Assembly: GCA_022539475.1 (NCBI GenBank)
Contig: VCMS01000489.1
Span: 1 to 53,738, forward strand
Direction: 5' to 3'
Length of the DNA: 53,738 bases
From: Gracilaria domingensis
Taxonomy: Eukaryota; Rhodophyta; Florideophyceae; Gracilariales; Gracilariaceae
Below the pieces are notes generated by a model, which did not search any database, was not told the origin of the DNA, and was given only the letters and a program-made list of their open reading frames with translations. The position numbers and the translations under genes are program-made. Of the stretch, positions 1 to 11,856 are shown piece by piece; within the stretch, counting starts at the first letter, position 1; each line of letters starts with the position of its first letter.

Positions 1-1860
1 AGACATTTGTCCATTCTTCATGGGACAAAACGCAAAGCCCTGTATAGATTGCAAACCCTCCCTCACTTATCAGTAATTCTTAACGTCATTCACTGACCCT
101 CTCAAAAACCACACTAAAAAGAGTCAGAAAGACAGACTCATCATTCTCGAATATGCAAAAACGAGGAGAAAGAAGGGTTACCGTCGTGCAAGGGAGAAGA
201 TCTAAGTCGCATACTCTCATGCTTTCTATATTCCACTTATCTCTTATTCTTTTCGTCCATCAAAACCCCTTGACCGTTTAAATTCATTCCATGGTTATAC
301 ATGCAGTCTTTCGAACAAGGAAGCTTTTCTGAACAGTTACGCAAACCTGGCATCTCGCATATTGAATCATAATACTCCAGAAATCGAGAGAGTGTCATCA
401 AACCCTAAGCACTTGCATAGAAATCAAATCGTTCACGTTCATTTAACATAACTACTCAAAATCCAACTTTACAAACGCAAAAACATCTCCCATCCATCAC
501 GTTTCTGCCAGAATTGCATATAATTTTCCACGCCAAGATAGAAACAGGTACTGATGAAACCTTCACCAAGCTGATCTCCTTCAATGACGGACCAAACATA
601 CAAAGACATACTGTTTTTCCTTTCATGAGAATTCTTTGAAAATCTGCATAGGACGCAGACACGCCCCAATGAGGAACAATTTTCTCTCAGACTCGGACGT
701 CCTTGACTACTATAGGGCAATCGTGCCCATTATAGTGAAAGCTCTATTCGCTCTTCGTCAATAAGCCTTTAAATCTCCTCGACAATGTCGCACAATCATA
801 GCATTGAAGTGAACTCTAAGTTTATCACGGCTCTTAGCGAAATGAACCTAAAACCATGCAGCATTTACAGAATCTCCACAAGACGTCGATTTATGTCTTC
901 TCTTAATGTGACAGCCTTTAATGACGGTAAGCATGCATTCATATTGCAACAATTGTCATGTGCTACAGCCAAGCACGCCTGGCTGAGGGTTTTCATGATA
1001 CCATCTGTTTCTTTACTACGGCTCTTGTTCGCGTTTTCTTTCAAGAGTTAAACTAATGAATTACATATAGGAGCTCGTTACACCCCCCGTTCTCTAACCT
1101 GTGAGGATCATGTAATATTACTTGTCAGAAACTCCATTTAATTTCTTTTTAGTGTTCGCAAAAATTCCACTACGACTATAATTCTGAATTCATGTCGTTA
1201 AGCCTTCATTGCTTTTTACCACTCCGTCCGAACAAACCAAGTAAATTCAGTAATAACATAAAACGCCAACTGGTCGCTCATGCTAGACGATATACCTCTT
1301 TCTAAATCATCGAGAATATGTTTCTCACCGAAACAAATGGTCAGTTATTTAGTTAGCTGTCTACTGTCACGTCACCTTTCACTGCCGCTCATTCCGGCGA
1401 ATTACTGCTTTCGTGCGTCGCTGTTGAGCTCTTTGTAGTTCTCACCGTGCTCTTTGGAGGAGTGTAATAGTTTAGTGTGCTTAAAACGTACACAAACTGT
1501 AAAAAACACATGTCGTTAGTTCCCTTATTAGATAGCATATTGTAGACGAAAAATAGCTGAGTCTCTGCTAAATTATATGTGCTTGCAACAAAATCTGTGA
1601 GTAATGCATCAAACTGTTTTTTGGAGGTTTAAAAACGCTGAAAAAATGTTTAATACGATAATGGGTGCGTTCTTGAATCGCTGCTTCGTTTTTAAGCGTC
1701 ATAATAATGGGAATTTACTCCATATGTACAGACTCGTGCTTACAGCCCTTTACCCTCCCGCCAATTTACGTCCAGCAGGCGTCCCACGTGTTGCGCGTGC
1801 ACCGTATATGAATGCGGGAAGGTCCAAAGGTTCTTGAATCTTCGGCATTGCTGCCAAATG
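1..1860. other. Region without recognisable genes
   Basis: Only short open frames (under 90 codons) with no family resemblance occur here, on either strand. Base composition is AT-rich with no obvious tandem repeats. I see no gene, RNA or mobile element signature in this stretch. Confidence 0.5.
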
Positions 1861-1880
1861 TGCCCAAATGTGCCCCGGGT

Positions 1881-2240
1881 GGGGTCGTGTTAGTGCTACC
1901 CTAACACCCCGACCCCCCGCCCGCGCAACGTTTCGCTTCTTTTAGAAAATGTATATTTAGCCCGCGGCGGGGTCTGTCGTGTTAGAGTAAGCTACCCTAA
2001 CACGACCGACCCCCGCCTGCGGGCCACGTTTGCGATTTGAAAAATGGTCATTTTATGCCCCGCGGGTCCGGTCGTTTAGGTACCTACCCTAACACACCAC
2101 CCCCCCCCCTGGCCGTTTTCGGCACATTCTGTACCCCACGACCTCCCAAACACACACCCACGCAAAAACGCCTCCAAAACGTTACCTCCCGCGCACGTTG
2201 GTCAATTGTGTTAGGTAAGCAACCCCTAACACAACTTACC
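1881..2240. repeat. Array of four related GTGTTAG...CTAACAC hairpins
   Basis: Four imperfect inverted repeats share arms close to GTGTTAGG and CCCTAACAC. They lie at about 1881-1916, 1968-2014, 2069-2098 and 2203-2237. The first two have longer stems because GGGGTC pairs with GACCCC outside the core. Loops are only about 4-10 bases and often read GTAAGC or GTGCTA. Spacing between copies is roughly 90-130 bases, and the linkers are GC-rich and partly alike (CCCGCC/GCGGGC blocks). The array could be a degenerate tandem repeat of a hairpin unit, a protein-binding cluster, or an end of a small transposon. No gene clearly flanks it. Confidence 0.6.
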
Positions 2241-4038
2241 TCGCCCCATACAGCAGAATGACATTATACATGTCGACGAGCGCCGTCTGCAACAAACCCG
2301 TCGCCAGGCTAACCGCCTCAAAACGCGTCGGTTCCCGGCCGCCGCCTCCGCCCCACAAAACCCCGTCCGCGCGATCCTCGCGCAGCCCTTTCGTCCCACT
2401 CGTTCCCACACCATGTTCATAAGAGCTCATTTCACATCATATGACAGCCTTTCGCAGCCGCTATGGAAGCCTATTTCTAAATCCACTGTTCGAAGCGAGT
2501 TTTATGCTGTCACCACCCTTACGAAAACGCAAGTCCCTTTGCCCGCCCGCATTGCCACCGCGCTTGGATGAGACAAACTCAATCGAAATCTTGAGAAGCC
2601 TCGCAATAAACGTAAGACTCCCAACCATCTGACTGGTGCCGCCGCGCTAGAAGAGTTCTCAAAGTCATACCATTTCCGCGCGTTGATTACGTTGGATTCC
2701 CATCATTCTCAGCCTGTGTTGCGCTGCCTCATGCTTACACGTTGCCGAATCTTTCAGATGGCCAAAATCAATTCATATGAGAAACTGTTGGTACATTTGA
2801 TGCGAGAGATACCTATCTGCTTTCAGACAAGAAATGTAGTTGAGATATATACGAACGAGTTCATGTGGATATTTACTTTCTGAAGCACTGGTCTATGCTA
2901 AGTTCGAAAACTGGGCTTGCTGGAGCATAGTTTCAACGAAACAGGCACAACTTCCTTCATCCTATCCGGAGACGAACAGACAGAAATCGTCAAGCTGTCC
3001 ATTGACAACCCGCTTTGGGCTCCGAAACCTGTTTTCACGAGATTTGCGGTATACCAAACGTTCCCCGTCTAATGAGGTTAATGCTAGAAGCGTGTCTCTG
3101 TTCGCGATGCAAACCTTTGATGTGATAGACTGTTGAGGAGCACTCATGACCGCTTTAAAGATTCCTATTACGACCGCTTATCCCGAAGACCGCTAAATTT
3201 ATGCCCAGGAGTCTTCTATCAATGTCCAATATTCTGTATAAACGATGACGACTGGCACGCATCTAGCAAAGCAATTGGTGCCTAAGATGCTTATCTGAAG
3301 CATAAAGAATAAGTTTTGCCGAAGACGAAGTATTCCCCACTTTTATGGCGGAAATTAGCTTTCAGCGAACACAGCACGAGGAGCAGTCATGGAAATCAAG
3401 AAGATTAGGACAGTTGCAAAGTTCCGATTACCCCGTCAATCCAAGGTAGCGAGCGACCATTTTTCTTCCCGAGCTCCAGTCATCCTTTTTGCTAGCTGCA
3501 ACTATCCATTGAAGTTTTGACCAATTAGAGTGAAACCCCAACAGGACATGAGTCGCATGACATTAGCTTAGCATCTTGTAAGCGAATAAGGGATTCTGAC
3601 TACCTGCAATGTTTCCAATAAACATACTACGGTGCAAACTCTTGCTCCCCACAATTTCTGGCCTCGGAGATTCTTTTTTCCTTTTAAGGCGTTCATCCCT
3701 TTGTTGATAGTGTGTCAGGCTGCCAACAGCATTGAGTCAATGAGGTGCCTCCGGTGCGTAAGAAATGATCGAACTAGTGGTGAAGACAATCGTCATGACC
3801 GTTGGTCGTGTTGAAAAAATGCAAGTTTAGACATAGTGTTTGCTTTATGTTTTTTTTATATTGGTTAAGATAAGTTTAGGCATGTTTTGAATGTTACGGC
3901 TACACTAATTGAGACCGCGAGCTAGTTGTTTAGTCAATATTATCGCTATCAGTGAACCAAGGAGGAAGCTCGCTAGCCCTCCTGGATATTCCTTTCCGAA
4001 TGTTTTTGTCGGCGGCATTGTTCTTCAAACGAAGAGCA
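2241..4038. other. Region without recognisable genes
   Basis: Several short open frames of up to about 98 codons are present on both strands, but none shows a domain, compositional signature or family resemblance. I see no tandem repeats or RNA genes. Part of it may be downstream sequence of the decayed minus-strand vWA gene that ends at 4039. Confidence 0.45.
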
Positions 4039-4960
4039 TTATACACCTGCTTCTCTTTCCTTGGCTTTTTCCCTGGACTTCTTCATTCGTTTCCTAATTA
4101 CCGGTGCGCTTCGCAATACTTGACCGTCAAACCGATAATCCGACCTTACAATCATTTCAACAAGTTTCGGCACTAAAGTAACGACATCAGCAACCGAAGA
4201 AGCGCTCAAGACGACTTCCCAGTCCCTAGCTTCGCAAGCTCAGGGTCCTGGCCCTCTCCAATACCAATTGTAACAACACGTATTCCTAGCTTCTCCATTT
4301 CCATTTTCTCTTTGAAAGCAGACTTCAATCCTTGACCACCTGCACCACTTTGGTCAATTCTCCCGCATTTATCAAGACGACACGCCGGAGTCTTCAAGCG
4401 TTCAACAGTTGTGTCTGAATGTGCTTGTTCGCGGCCGGTGGTATTATTTCATACCTGGACCATTTCAAGGCCAGATGGGCTTCCCTACACATCCCATTCA
4501 TTGCTGGTGGTACTTCTGTTGCTTGCACAGTTGGTGGCTCTTCGATGTCACCCTCACTTATTGTATGAATATCGTTGTTCTTTTCAGGATCATTAACCAA
4601 GCTGTCCACCTTTCTCAATGCATTTCCCACATTTTATCTCCGACTTCGTATATATACATGTCGTTAGTGTCCCATTTATTTGCATCGCCTTGGAATGAAC
4701 TCAGAATTCGTCTCCTAACGGCATCGAGATCCCTGTCGAGCTCAGAAACAACCACGGAGTCATACGCATACTCCAAAAATCCAACCGAGATCCGTCGTGA
4801 ACTTGCTTTTGTACATTGTCAATCACACCTCCAGGAGTAGAAAGGATCTCCTTCAGTCTACGATAATCTCTCCACGAGAGGGCACCTGATGAGTTGAAAA
4901 CGAACAAAAGATCCAGTCTCGGCTTCTCCGCCACGGCAGCTCCCCTTTTCCCTTGCTGTG
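4039..4960 (-). pseudogene. Decayed von Willebrand factor A (vWA) domain gene
   Basis: Minus-strand fragments in different frames join into one vWA fold. The first beta strand reads RLDLLFVFNSSGAL (about 4915). It corresponds to the DxSxS metal site (MIDAS), but the leading Asp is Asn. A frame change near 4790 then gives LGFLEYAYDSVVVSEL and RDLDAVRRRILSSF. A further fragment has GNALRKVDSLV (about 4628), the usual position of the MIDAS threonine helix. LGIRVVTIGIGEGQDPELAKL follows near 4240, and after another shift ASSVADVVTLVPKLVEMIV with a basic tail ends at a TAA at 4039-4041. vWA domains mediate metal-dependent protein adhesion, usually extracellularly. At least three frame changes and the altered MIDAS suggest a dead gene. 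Introns could explain some breaks: a pyrimidine-rich tract ending in TAG lies just upstream, near 5005. Confidence 0.6.
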
Positions 4961-5175
4961 GGAGTTCAGCCCCTAGTTCCGAGTTTGATCGCTCTTGGAT
5001 GAAGATGATGCTCCTAGAGACGGGAAGGAAGGGGGGTCAGAAGAGTGGGCTGACGTTGAGGAAGTAGCGTCTGATCCCGTAGAATCAGGAGACAACTGAC
5101 TCAACGCCAAACACATCCCAGGGACAGCTAGCCTGGTTATCACTTGAGGAGGACGCACACGTGCCGCACCAGGCC

Positions 5176-8076
5176 TCATAAGGCCAGCAAACTGTCCCCT
5201 ACCGCGGCAGCAGCTTCCTGCCCCATTTCCACTACTGAGTCCGACAGTTCGGATGCACTTCGCCACACTTGGGCCCATGGTGAGTCGTCATCGTCATCAT
5301 CATCTGACTCAAAGCTTATCCTGCTCGACATCAGAATACCTTCATGGTTCGAACTCTCTGAAGGCGATGAGACCGGGGCTTTTCCAAAGTCCGGAATACT
5401 GCACAAGATCTGTAAACCACGACGCCAACAACTAGAACGACAACAAGAGAACCTACTGCTATGCCGCTCATACCACCAATGCCTCCAGGAAAAGATCCTC
5501 CACCTCTGGAGCTATCCCGACCTGAGTCGGCGTTACCACTGTCACTCCCTATAACGGGAGATATGAAACGTGGAGAACTACCATCATCGTTGCCTGATTC
5601 GCCAGCGGGATCAACCCCAAGTGCAGTTCCATTAGGCGAAGGACTCACTGATGGTACCCATGGTTCAAGGCTCACCAGAGACATAGTCGGTGACTCTTCT
5701 TCGACAGGTGAGCTTTGTCGCACTATCGGGGATGGCAATACACTTGGACTCAAAACAACTGTCGAAGAGGTTTCGTCCACACTTGTCGCAGGATTGGACC
5801 CCGAAAGTTGTTCTGAATCAACACCTTCACTAGGTGACAATAGAACTGGCTCAACCCCGTCCAAACTTGGACTAGGGGAAAAAGATTCCCTCACAGCACT
5901 TGCACTCGGCGAAGCAAAGTTATCCACCTCCGAAGCGGTGAAAGACGGAGAGGTCGGGGGCAAAGAGGGTCCTGATGCACTGACTGACATCAAGTTTGGA
6001 CTCGGTGACATATCTGGGCCTGCTACTGCACTATTGCTTGGTTCCAGAGTGAGACTAGGAACCACTCCAGATGCACTTGACAGAGCTAAGCTCGGGAACA
6101 AACTTATTGCTCCCGTTATGCTTCCAAACGAAGGTGATCCACTACTAAAACTTGTCGATTCGGACAAACTGGGAGAAAACGGGACCCCTGAAACAATTCC
6201 AGGAGATGAAGATGGCAACAGCACATCATCCGAAAACGAACTGCTCGGCGACACAAGTGAACCTGAAAGAGTAGGGACATCCAAACTCACTGAAGCCACA
6301 GGACTCAGGCCGACACTGCCAATGGGTTCCATAGTTGGGCTCGCTACCACTTCTTTCCCGCTTGCAGCGGAGACACTTGGCAAGACACTTAGTTCCGCCG
6401 TAACGATTCCATGCGAAGGAGATATGCTACCCAAACTGCCAGAAAACGACGAGCTTGGAGAAAGAGAACCAGAGACTGCAGCAAAACCAAGAGCGACGCT
6501 CTCACTGACTGAAATCCCCGGGCTCGACCCTGAAACAATACTCGGTTCCACTGTTGGGCTTACAAACGAGGTACTTGGCGAAACGAATGATCCGGGTACA
6601 ATCCCAAATGACACTGAAGCAGAAGCAATCCCGTTCAATACTGAAGAACTCGTAATACGAGAGATCCTGACGCACCGGGTGATGTTAGTGAATCACTCGG
6701 ACTCACAAACATTCCCGGGCTTGTCAGTGAGCTTGTACTTGGTTCCACAGAAAGACTGGGAACTACTCCAGAAGGACTGGACTGAGAAAAGCTTGGAGAA
6801 AAGCTCAAGCTTCCTAAAGTGCTTCCAGACGTGGGTAGACCAATACTGAAACTTGTCGACACAGATACACCCGGGGAGACAAGCGATCCTGATACAATTC
6901 CAGGCGACGCAGATGAGGACAGAGGATCACCCGAATGCGAGGAGCTCGGCCGCAAAAAGGACCCGGACATACCGGCAGACAGACTTGCTCCGCTCACACT
7001 TGCAGATATTACAGCACCCAACACGGGAGTAATACTGGGTTCTACACTTGGTGTAGAGAGCAAGGAACTTGGTGATATGACAGATCCGGAAGTAAACCCG
7101 AACGATGAAGATGCAGACGCTAATCCATCCAAAAAAGATACACTTGGGGACAGAAAAGAACCTGAGACGGCAGCAGAACCAAGCCCTTCACTAGGACTAA
7201 CTCCTGTATCACTACTAAGTTCTGCGGTAGGGCTTGGGGGTGAGAAGCTAATCGACAAAAACGACCCAGAGACGCTTCCGAATGACGTAGATGGAGAAGC
7301 TAACCTGTTCGAGAATATAGAACTCGTTGGCACAACTGATGCAGATAAGGCAACAGAGGAAACGCTTCCAAATGATGTAGATGGAGAAGCTAACCCATTC
7401 GAGAATATAGAACTCGTTGGCACAACTGATGCAGATGGGGCAGCAGAGGCTTCCGAATGACGTAGATGAAGAAGCTAACACAATCGAGAGTATAGAACCC
7501 GTTGGCACAACTGATGCAGATGGAGCAACAGAGCCCAACGCTCCATTCTGGCTAATAGGCAAACCATGGCTGGGAATCACCCCTGGAATAGTCGGGGCGG
7601 AGAGGCTAAGAGAAGGAGACGGTAGGCTGCTAACTGTCCGAGTCACAATCCCCGCGACGAGGCACTTCAGCTCGGAACAGAAGTTAAGCTCGGAAGGCTG
7701 CTAACACTCGTAGTAACAATCCCTGCTGGTCATGCACCCAAGCTCGGTTGATGTTGACAGACCAGGGTAAAGAATGTTAGAAAGCTCGGAGTAGAGCTCG
7801 AGCTCAGCAAAGAACTCTAGTGAGCCCCGAATTTCGAGCCGGAGCCACTGGCGATCGTACGGCTAACTTCTCGCACCAACTGACAGAGTCACGTCCGGCA
7901 AAGAACTTCAGGTACCGATCATCACTGCCCTGGAGCTGCTTGTAACGCTTAGGTGACATGAGCATGCCGGGTGGCCAGTTCTGGCGATACGAGCTGTTAA
8001 TCTCGTACAAGCTGTTGCAGCAATGGACACCTGGCATACGCCGACAACCTAACCACCACCTAAAATCATAATTCAT
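5176..8076 (-). pseudogene. Ser-rich, mucin-like single-pass membrane protein, frameshifted
   Basis: Read on the minus strand from an ATG at 8076, a short region with Cys and aromatic residues (to about 7804) is followed by a long Ser/Pro/Val/Gly-rich stretch in at least three frames (7646-7248, 7423-6635, 6638-5331). After this comes one clear transmembrane helix, GIAVGSLVVVLVVGVVVYR (about 5460). It is followed by basic residues and, in a shifted frame, an acidic tail with seven consecutive Asp (about 5290). This is the layout of a type I membrane or wall-associated mucin-like protein: outside stalk, one helix, short acidic cytoplasmic tail. A long plus-strand frame overlaps it, but only the minus strand gives a topology that makes sense. 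Frame changes near 6640, 7440 and 5390 imply a broken gene or sequencing errors. It is not homologous by eye to the vWA gene downstream. Confidence 0.5.
7271..7545. repeat. Three-copy minisatellite, about 90 bp period
   Basis: The motif containing GCTTCCGAATGACGTAG and CTCGTTGGCACAACTGATG occurs three times in tandem, with unit starts near 7271, 7361 and 7446. The first two units are 90 bases apart. The second-to-third step is 85 bases, and this 5-base loss shifts the frame of the Ser-rich protein. Copies are close to 90% alike. Expansion or contraction of Ser-rich coding repeats is common in stalk proteins. Confidence 0.75.
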
Positions 8077-8079
8077 GTT

Positions 8080-10640
8080 CCTCGGAATTAAATAAACACC
8101 TATGGAGCACCTATGCACCACTTTGGTTAAACATCACAACCTTCTGAACATCGAAACTTTTGGCAATTTTCTACCAGGGAATGGGGGTTGTTTGATCGAT
8201 TGTTGCCGAGCCCACAGCGGCGCTGTGCTGGTGGCGCGCACGTTGCGTTGCTGTACCGCCTATCTTTCGGCCCCTTCTCAGTACAAAATGTATACACGTG
8301 CGCGTCGGTGCGTGCAAGTACATTTCGCTCTCGCGCTCATTTGACAAGTGAAAAGCACCAACGTTGGCCGTGCGCAATGGTGACTCCACGCTCATGCGAG
8401 TTCTTCTCCGTGATTTTGAAAAGACGCCAGTGCTCGAGATCTTCAACCTTATAAGCGTACTTGAGTTTGATTTCAACCGTTCAAACCAGTAGTTAAACTA
8501 TGACTCTCCACTTTTAACTGCCATACAACATCCGAGCCATTGTGCTCGCCGTGCTTTTCAGGAGAGCAAGCACAGAGTAGCTCGTCCCCGTCGTACTACT
8601 GACGTCCCGCAGTGCACCACATGTAGACTATCTCTTTGCTACACAAAACGAAAACCATCTGTTGCTCTTTGCATCGTCCTTCTCACTTGCATTTGAATCT
8701 CTGCGAGTAAACGTCTACTAACAACACAAAAACAACCAACTCTATCAAAAACCGTTCATAGCGGCACGAAAGGAGTTTTCATTCAGCTGTAGAACAGAGT
8801 ATATAATGTATCGCCTGAAATAGTTCACAGATGCCTAGGAGCACAGCGAAACATTTCTGCTTTGCAATCCTCTCCATTTCGTCATTAGCACTCATTGTCC
8901 ACGCTCGACCACCAATCAACATCCGCAACCCATGCCTCTAACGATCTTGTCACTGACGCATGTTCCACAACAACGATTAACAACTTATTGCATGGCATGC
9001 TGAGAAACAACGACCATTGAAAAGAAGCGGCGCTGCCCTCCACAACTTGAAAGAGAACTGTGAATCATTGAGAGCGACTTTAACGTTTTCTCAACCTTCG
9101 ATGGGAGATTAATCCGGGTCAAGGCAAGGTGGTTAAAAAAACTATTTAATGATATTGTAGGAAGATAATTAGTTGGCGTTAAATAGTGAAAGATGGGGGT
9201 TTGTACAGAAGATCGTCCAATGAGAACTTCGATAAGAGGAATGGGACGAATTTAGGTGAACAAAAGAAAGTGTGCCACGAGCTCAGAAGGCCGAATAGCT
9301 TAACACTCCTTGCTTGCACGGTACCGCATTGATTTCTTTGATCTAGTAAGAGCCCGGGTTTTAATGACGTCTAACGAATACGGTAAAGACAATGATCATC
9401 ATACGTCATTGGATGGGAGAGAGGTACCTTTGACGCCATTGAAAAGGCCGTTCGGATGTCAAACAACAAGTACTTGGCAGATAAAGACTGTATATGCGCG
9501 AAGAAAAGGACAAATGATGGTTAAGCGTAGACGTAGGTAAAATGGAAGGTGGAGGTGGTTATAAAAAATGGCAAAATATCCATGCTTTAAAGGACGTTAA
9601 AGATTGAAAACAGTTTGCGGAGAAAAAGGCACAAAGATGTATTTGGTGATAAAGATAAAAGCAAGGGTGGCAATGTTATGGATTGTACTTTTACTATTTG
9701 ATTGTGAATATTATGATTGAAATGGGCGGTGTGCTGCTGAGTGGGGCTGATAGTGAGCCTACGGTTGAGAAGATATTAATCCTGCGCAGCTTTTTGTTCG
9801 TTTAAGAGATGGAGATGAGATAAAACGTGTATGGTGTACTATAATGTGCGCCAGGAGGCCTAGATGAGTTGCGCAAGAGAAGCTTATTGTCCTTAGAAAC
9901 GTGATAGACGTGCTGGAGAAGGCGGTGAAAGTGTTCTGCACAAGACAAGGGTTGGTGGAGGAAAGGATGTTGAAATTGGATGTAGAAGGAAGGACAGAGA
10001 TGGGAAGTGCGGGAAGGGTTGCGGCACAGAAGGAGTTCTTTTTGACAACGAAGACGAAGGCTGGTAGTTTTGGGCACCGGAAGAGCCGTCTGACGAAGAG
10101 GCGTAAGGAGAAGAGGATGGTGATGGAAGAGGTGCCAAAGGAGGCAATCGGGGCTCCGGTCTTGACTGGGTTTTTACGTAGGGCATGAAACTGCGAACGG
10201 CCCAACGAAATCAGGCGGCGCATAAGGAGAAAAGGATGGGGAGGAATGGGAAGCTGTTTTTGGGCGACGCGGGTGTACGGGATTGGGGAGGGTTGCTACC
10301 CGTACTTCTACAGAAAAGCTTTTGGGGAGACGAACAGGAAGGATCTGAACGCAGGATCGGCGAAAAATGAGTAAAGAGTGATTGCGGTTTGGATGGGAAG
10401 GAACGTTGGGATGATTGAGGTAGGATGAGTTGTGATTTTTGTTGCAACTCAGAGGAAAATGGAAACGCAAACTAGCACGAGTGCAGTTTTGAGAGAGGGT
10501 CGCGGAAAAGAGTGAATGGGGTGGTGCGGCGAAGTAGAACCTCTACAAAAACTAGGAGACCCAAGAACTAAACTGCGCAAAATGGAATTTAATATTCCAA
10601 AATTTCTTAATTTTTTGAGTGCCAGCCTCTGCCACCCCCT
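8080..10640. other. Region without convincing genes; purine-rich patch at 9.5-10.5 kb
   Basis: No domain-bearing frame was found. From about 9540 to 10560 the plus strand is markedly purine-rich, with GGAAGGA, GAAGAGG and AAGGAGAAAAGG runs. This creates several overlapping low-complexity open frames on the minus strand (Ser/Pro/Leu-rich) and a Lys/Arg/Glu-rich frame on the plus strand. I regard these as compositional. The outer end of the left copy of the duplicated cluster probably lies somewhere between 10.5 and 10.66 kb, but its partner end is lost, so it cannot be placed. Confidence 0.4.
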
Positions 10641-10664
10641 CGCGCGCCCCAAATAGCTCCAAAA

Positions 10665-11855
10665 CTAGCTTAGTTTCCAAAGCGAACAGACTATATTCCA
10701 CTTTGCAGAACACAGACGTGGGTTGTCCTTCATTCCCATGAGGTCGTCTTCTTCCACAAAAGTCGGTCGAAAATGGTGATTCAGATGAACTGCATCCGGC
10801 CAACTGTACTTCTCTGGTACCATATACATATGGTAGCGAAACAGTGGATTTTCCGGTAATCTTCCATCTTTAGTGCCCGCACCGGCATGAAATACATCCC
10901 CCCTCCCAATAAACACAGGCATAGGTGGGACAAAGAACTTTCTCACAACCATTCCTCGTGCCAGCCCTTCAAATGCCTTTGCTGTTACAGCAAAGTGATT
11001 GTGGGATCCTTCACATATCCAAAGTGGGAATGACACAGTTCCGGAGACCATCACGAAGTACCCCGGGTTCTTCCGCTCCAGCTTGTCTTCGTTTGTCAAG
11101 GTCTCGAAGTCGGTATGTAGTTGCTGTCGCTGGCAAGCCACTCCAGTACATAAGATCCTCCCTCCCGTCTTCGGTGCGTACATTCTCTCATTCGGTTGCT
11201 TGTTGTCTTGTAGCCCCAACGCCGCACATATCTGGCCAAGCCGAGCAAATAACAACGCCCTCTTCTTCACAAGCAAATGCGTCTCCGGTCTATTCTCCCG
11301 CTCGTCCACTATACCTCTTCTCGTCGTCATATACCTCCCATTGTCCGCGTTGATTATAGAAATCCATGTAGTTCGATTCTCTGGTACCCTGAGGTCTGGG
11401 GCTTCTTCGAAACTTTTTTTTGAAGAAATCCAATAACTGGACGCTTACATCTCCATCGATGAGCTTGCTGGAACTTTCAGCCATCTTCAAAAGGTCATTG
11501 TCACAAGCAAAGCCTTTCAAAATGCAGAAACCTCTCTCCCGAAGCTCAGCCTTCTTGTTCACAAAATACATATACGCGACGGAATCGTTTTTCACTGCCT
11601 CTGCCCATAGGGTCCCATCATCAACCTCCCCCTCTCCTACCGCTTCGTTGAGAAGCTTCTGACCCTGATACGCAGCATGCCAAAACACAGCATGATGTAC
11701 TCCTTTAAAGTCCTTCGGCTCGAGCAAATGGCCTCGGTGCTACTTCCGGAGATGTATCGCATCCATCTACGGATATACCGACTTAATCCCGTCCACTCCA
11801 GCAGGCTACTTGGTAGGAACTGCTTTCAACAATTTCAACCACGAATCCCCCCCAT
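10665..11855 (-). pseudogene. Fe(II)/2-oxoglutarate dioxygenase-like protein (frameshifted)
   Basis: Two minus-strand frames (11727-11290 and 11330-10665) join into one protein. The N-terminal part has ERGFCILKGFACDNDLL, which fits the entry strand and helix of 2OG oxygenases. The second frame carries the iron site. HTD (codon about 11117) is the HxD pair. A core follows with FPLWICEGSHNHFAV, then GDVFHAGAGTKDG (distal His about 10889), and an Arg 17 residues later that would bind the 2OG carboxylate. The layout resembles phytanoyl-CoA dioxygenase-like and other double-stranded beta-helix oxygenases. An ATG at 11855 lies one base after the stop of the ParB-like gene, but its frame closes after about 23 codons, so the true start is unclear. 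The frame change near 11300 breaks the gene. The right copy is missing because the LTR element replaces it. The substrate is unknown. Oxidation of methylated nucleic acid or histone is attractive given the neighbours, but is inference. Confidence 0.6.
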
Positions 11856-11856
11856 C

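Noticed and set aside
1881..2240. Telomere-like repeats (CCCTAA)
   Set aside because: The motif occurs only in single units within hairpins, not as a tandem CCCTAA array.
5461..6849. Long plus-strand open frame (about 462 codons)
   Set aside because: It lies antisense to the Ser-rich gene, has no domain or membrane topology, and is open because Ser/Val-rich codons on the minus strand rarely create stops on the other strand.
9759..10470. Overlapping Ser/Pro-rich minus-strand frames
   Set aside because: Purine-rich plus strand produces them in several frames at once, with no preferred frame or domain.
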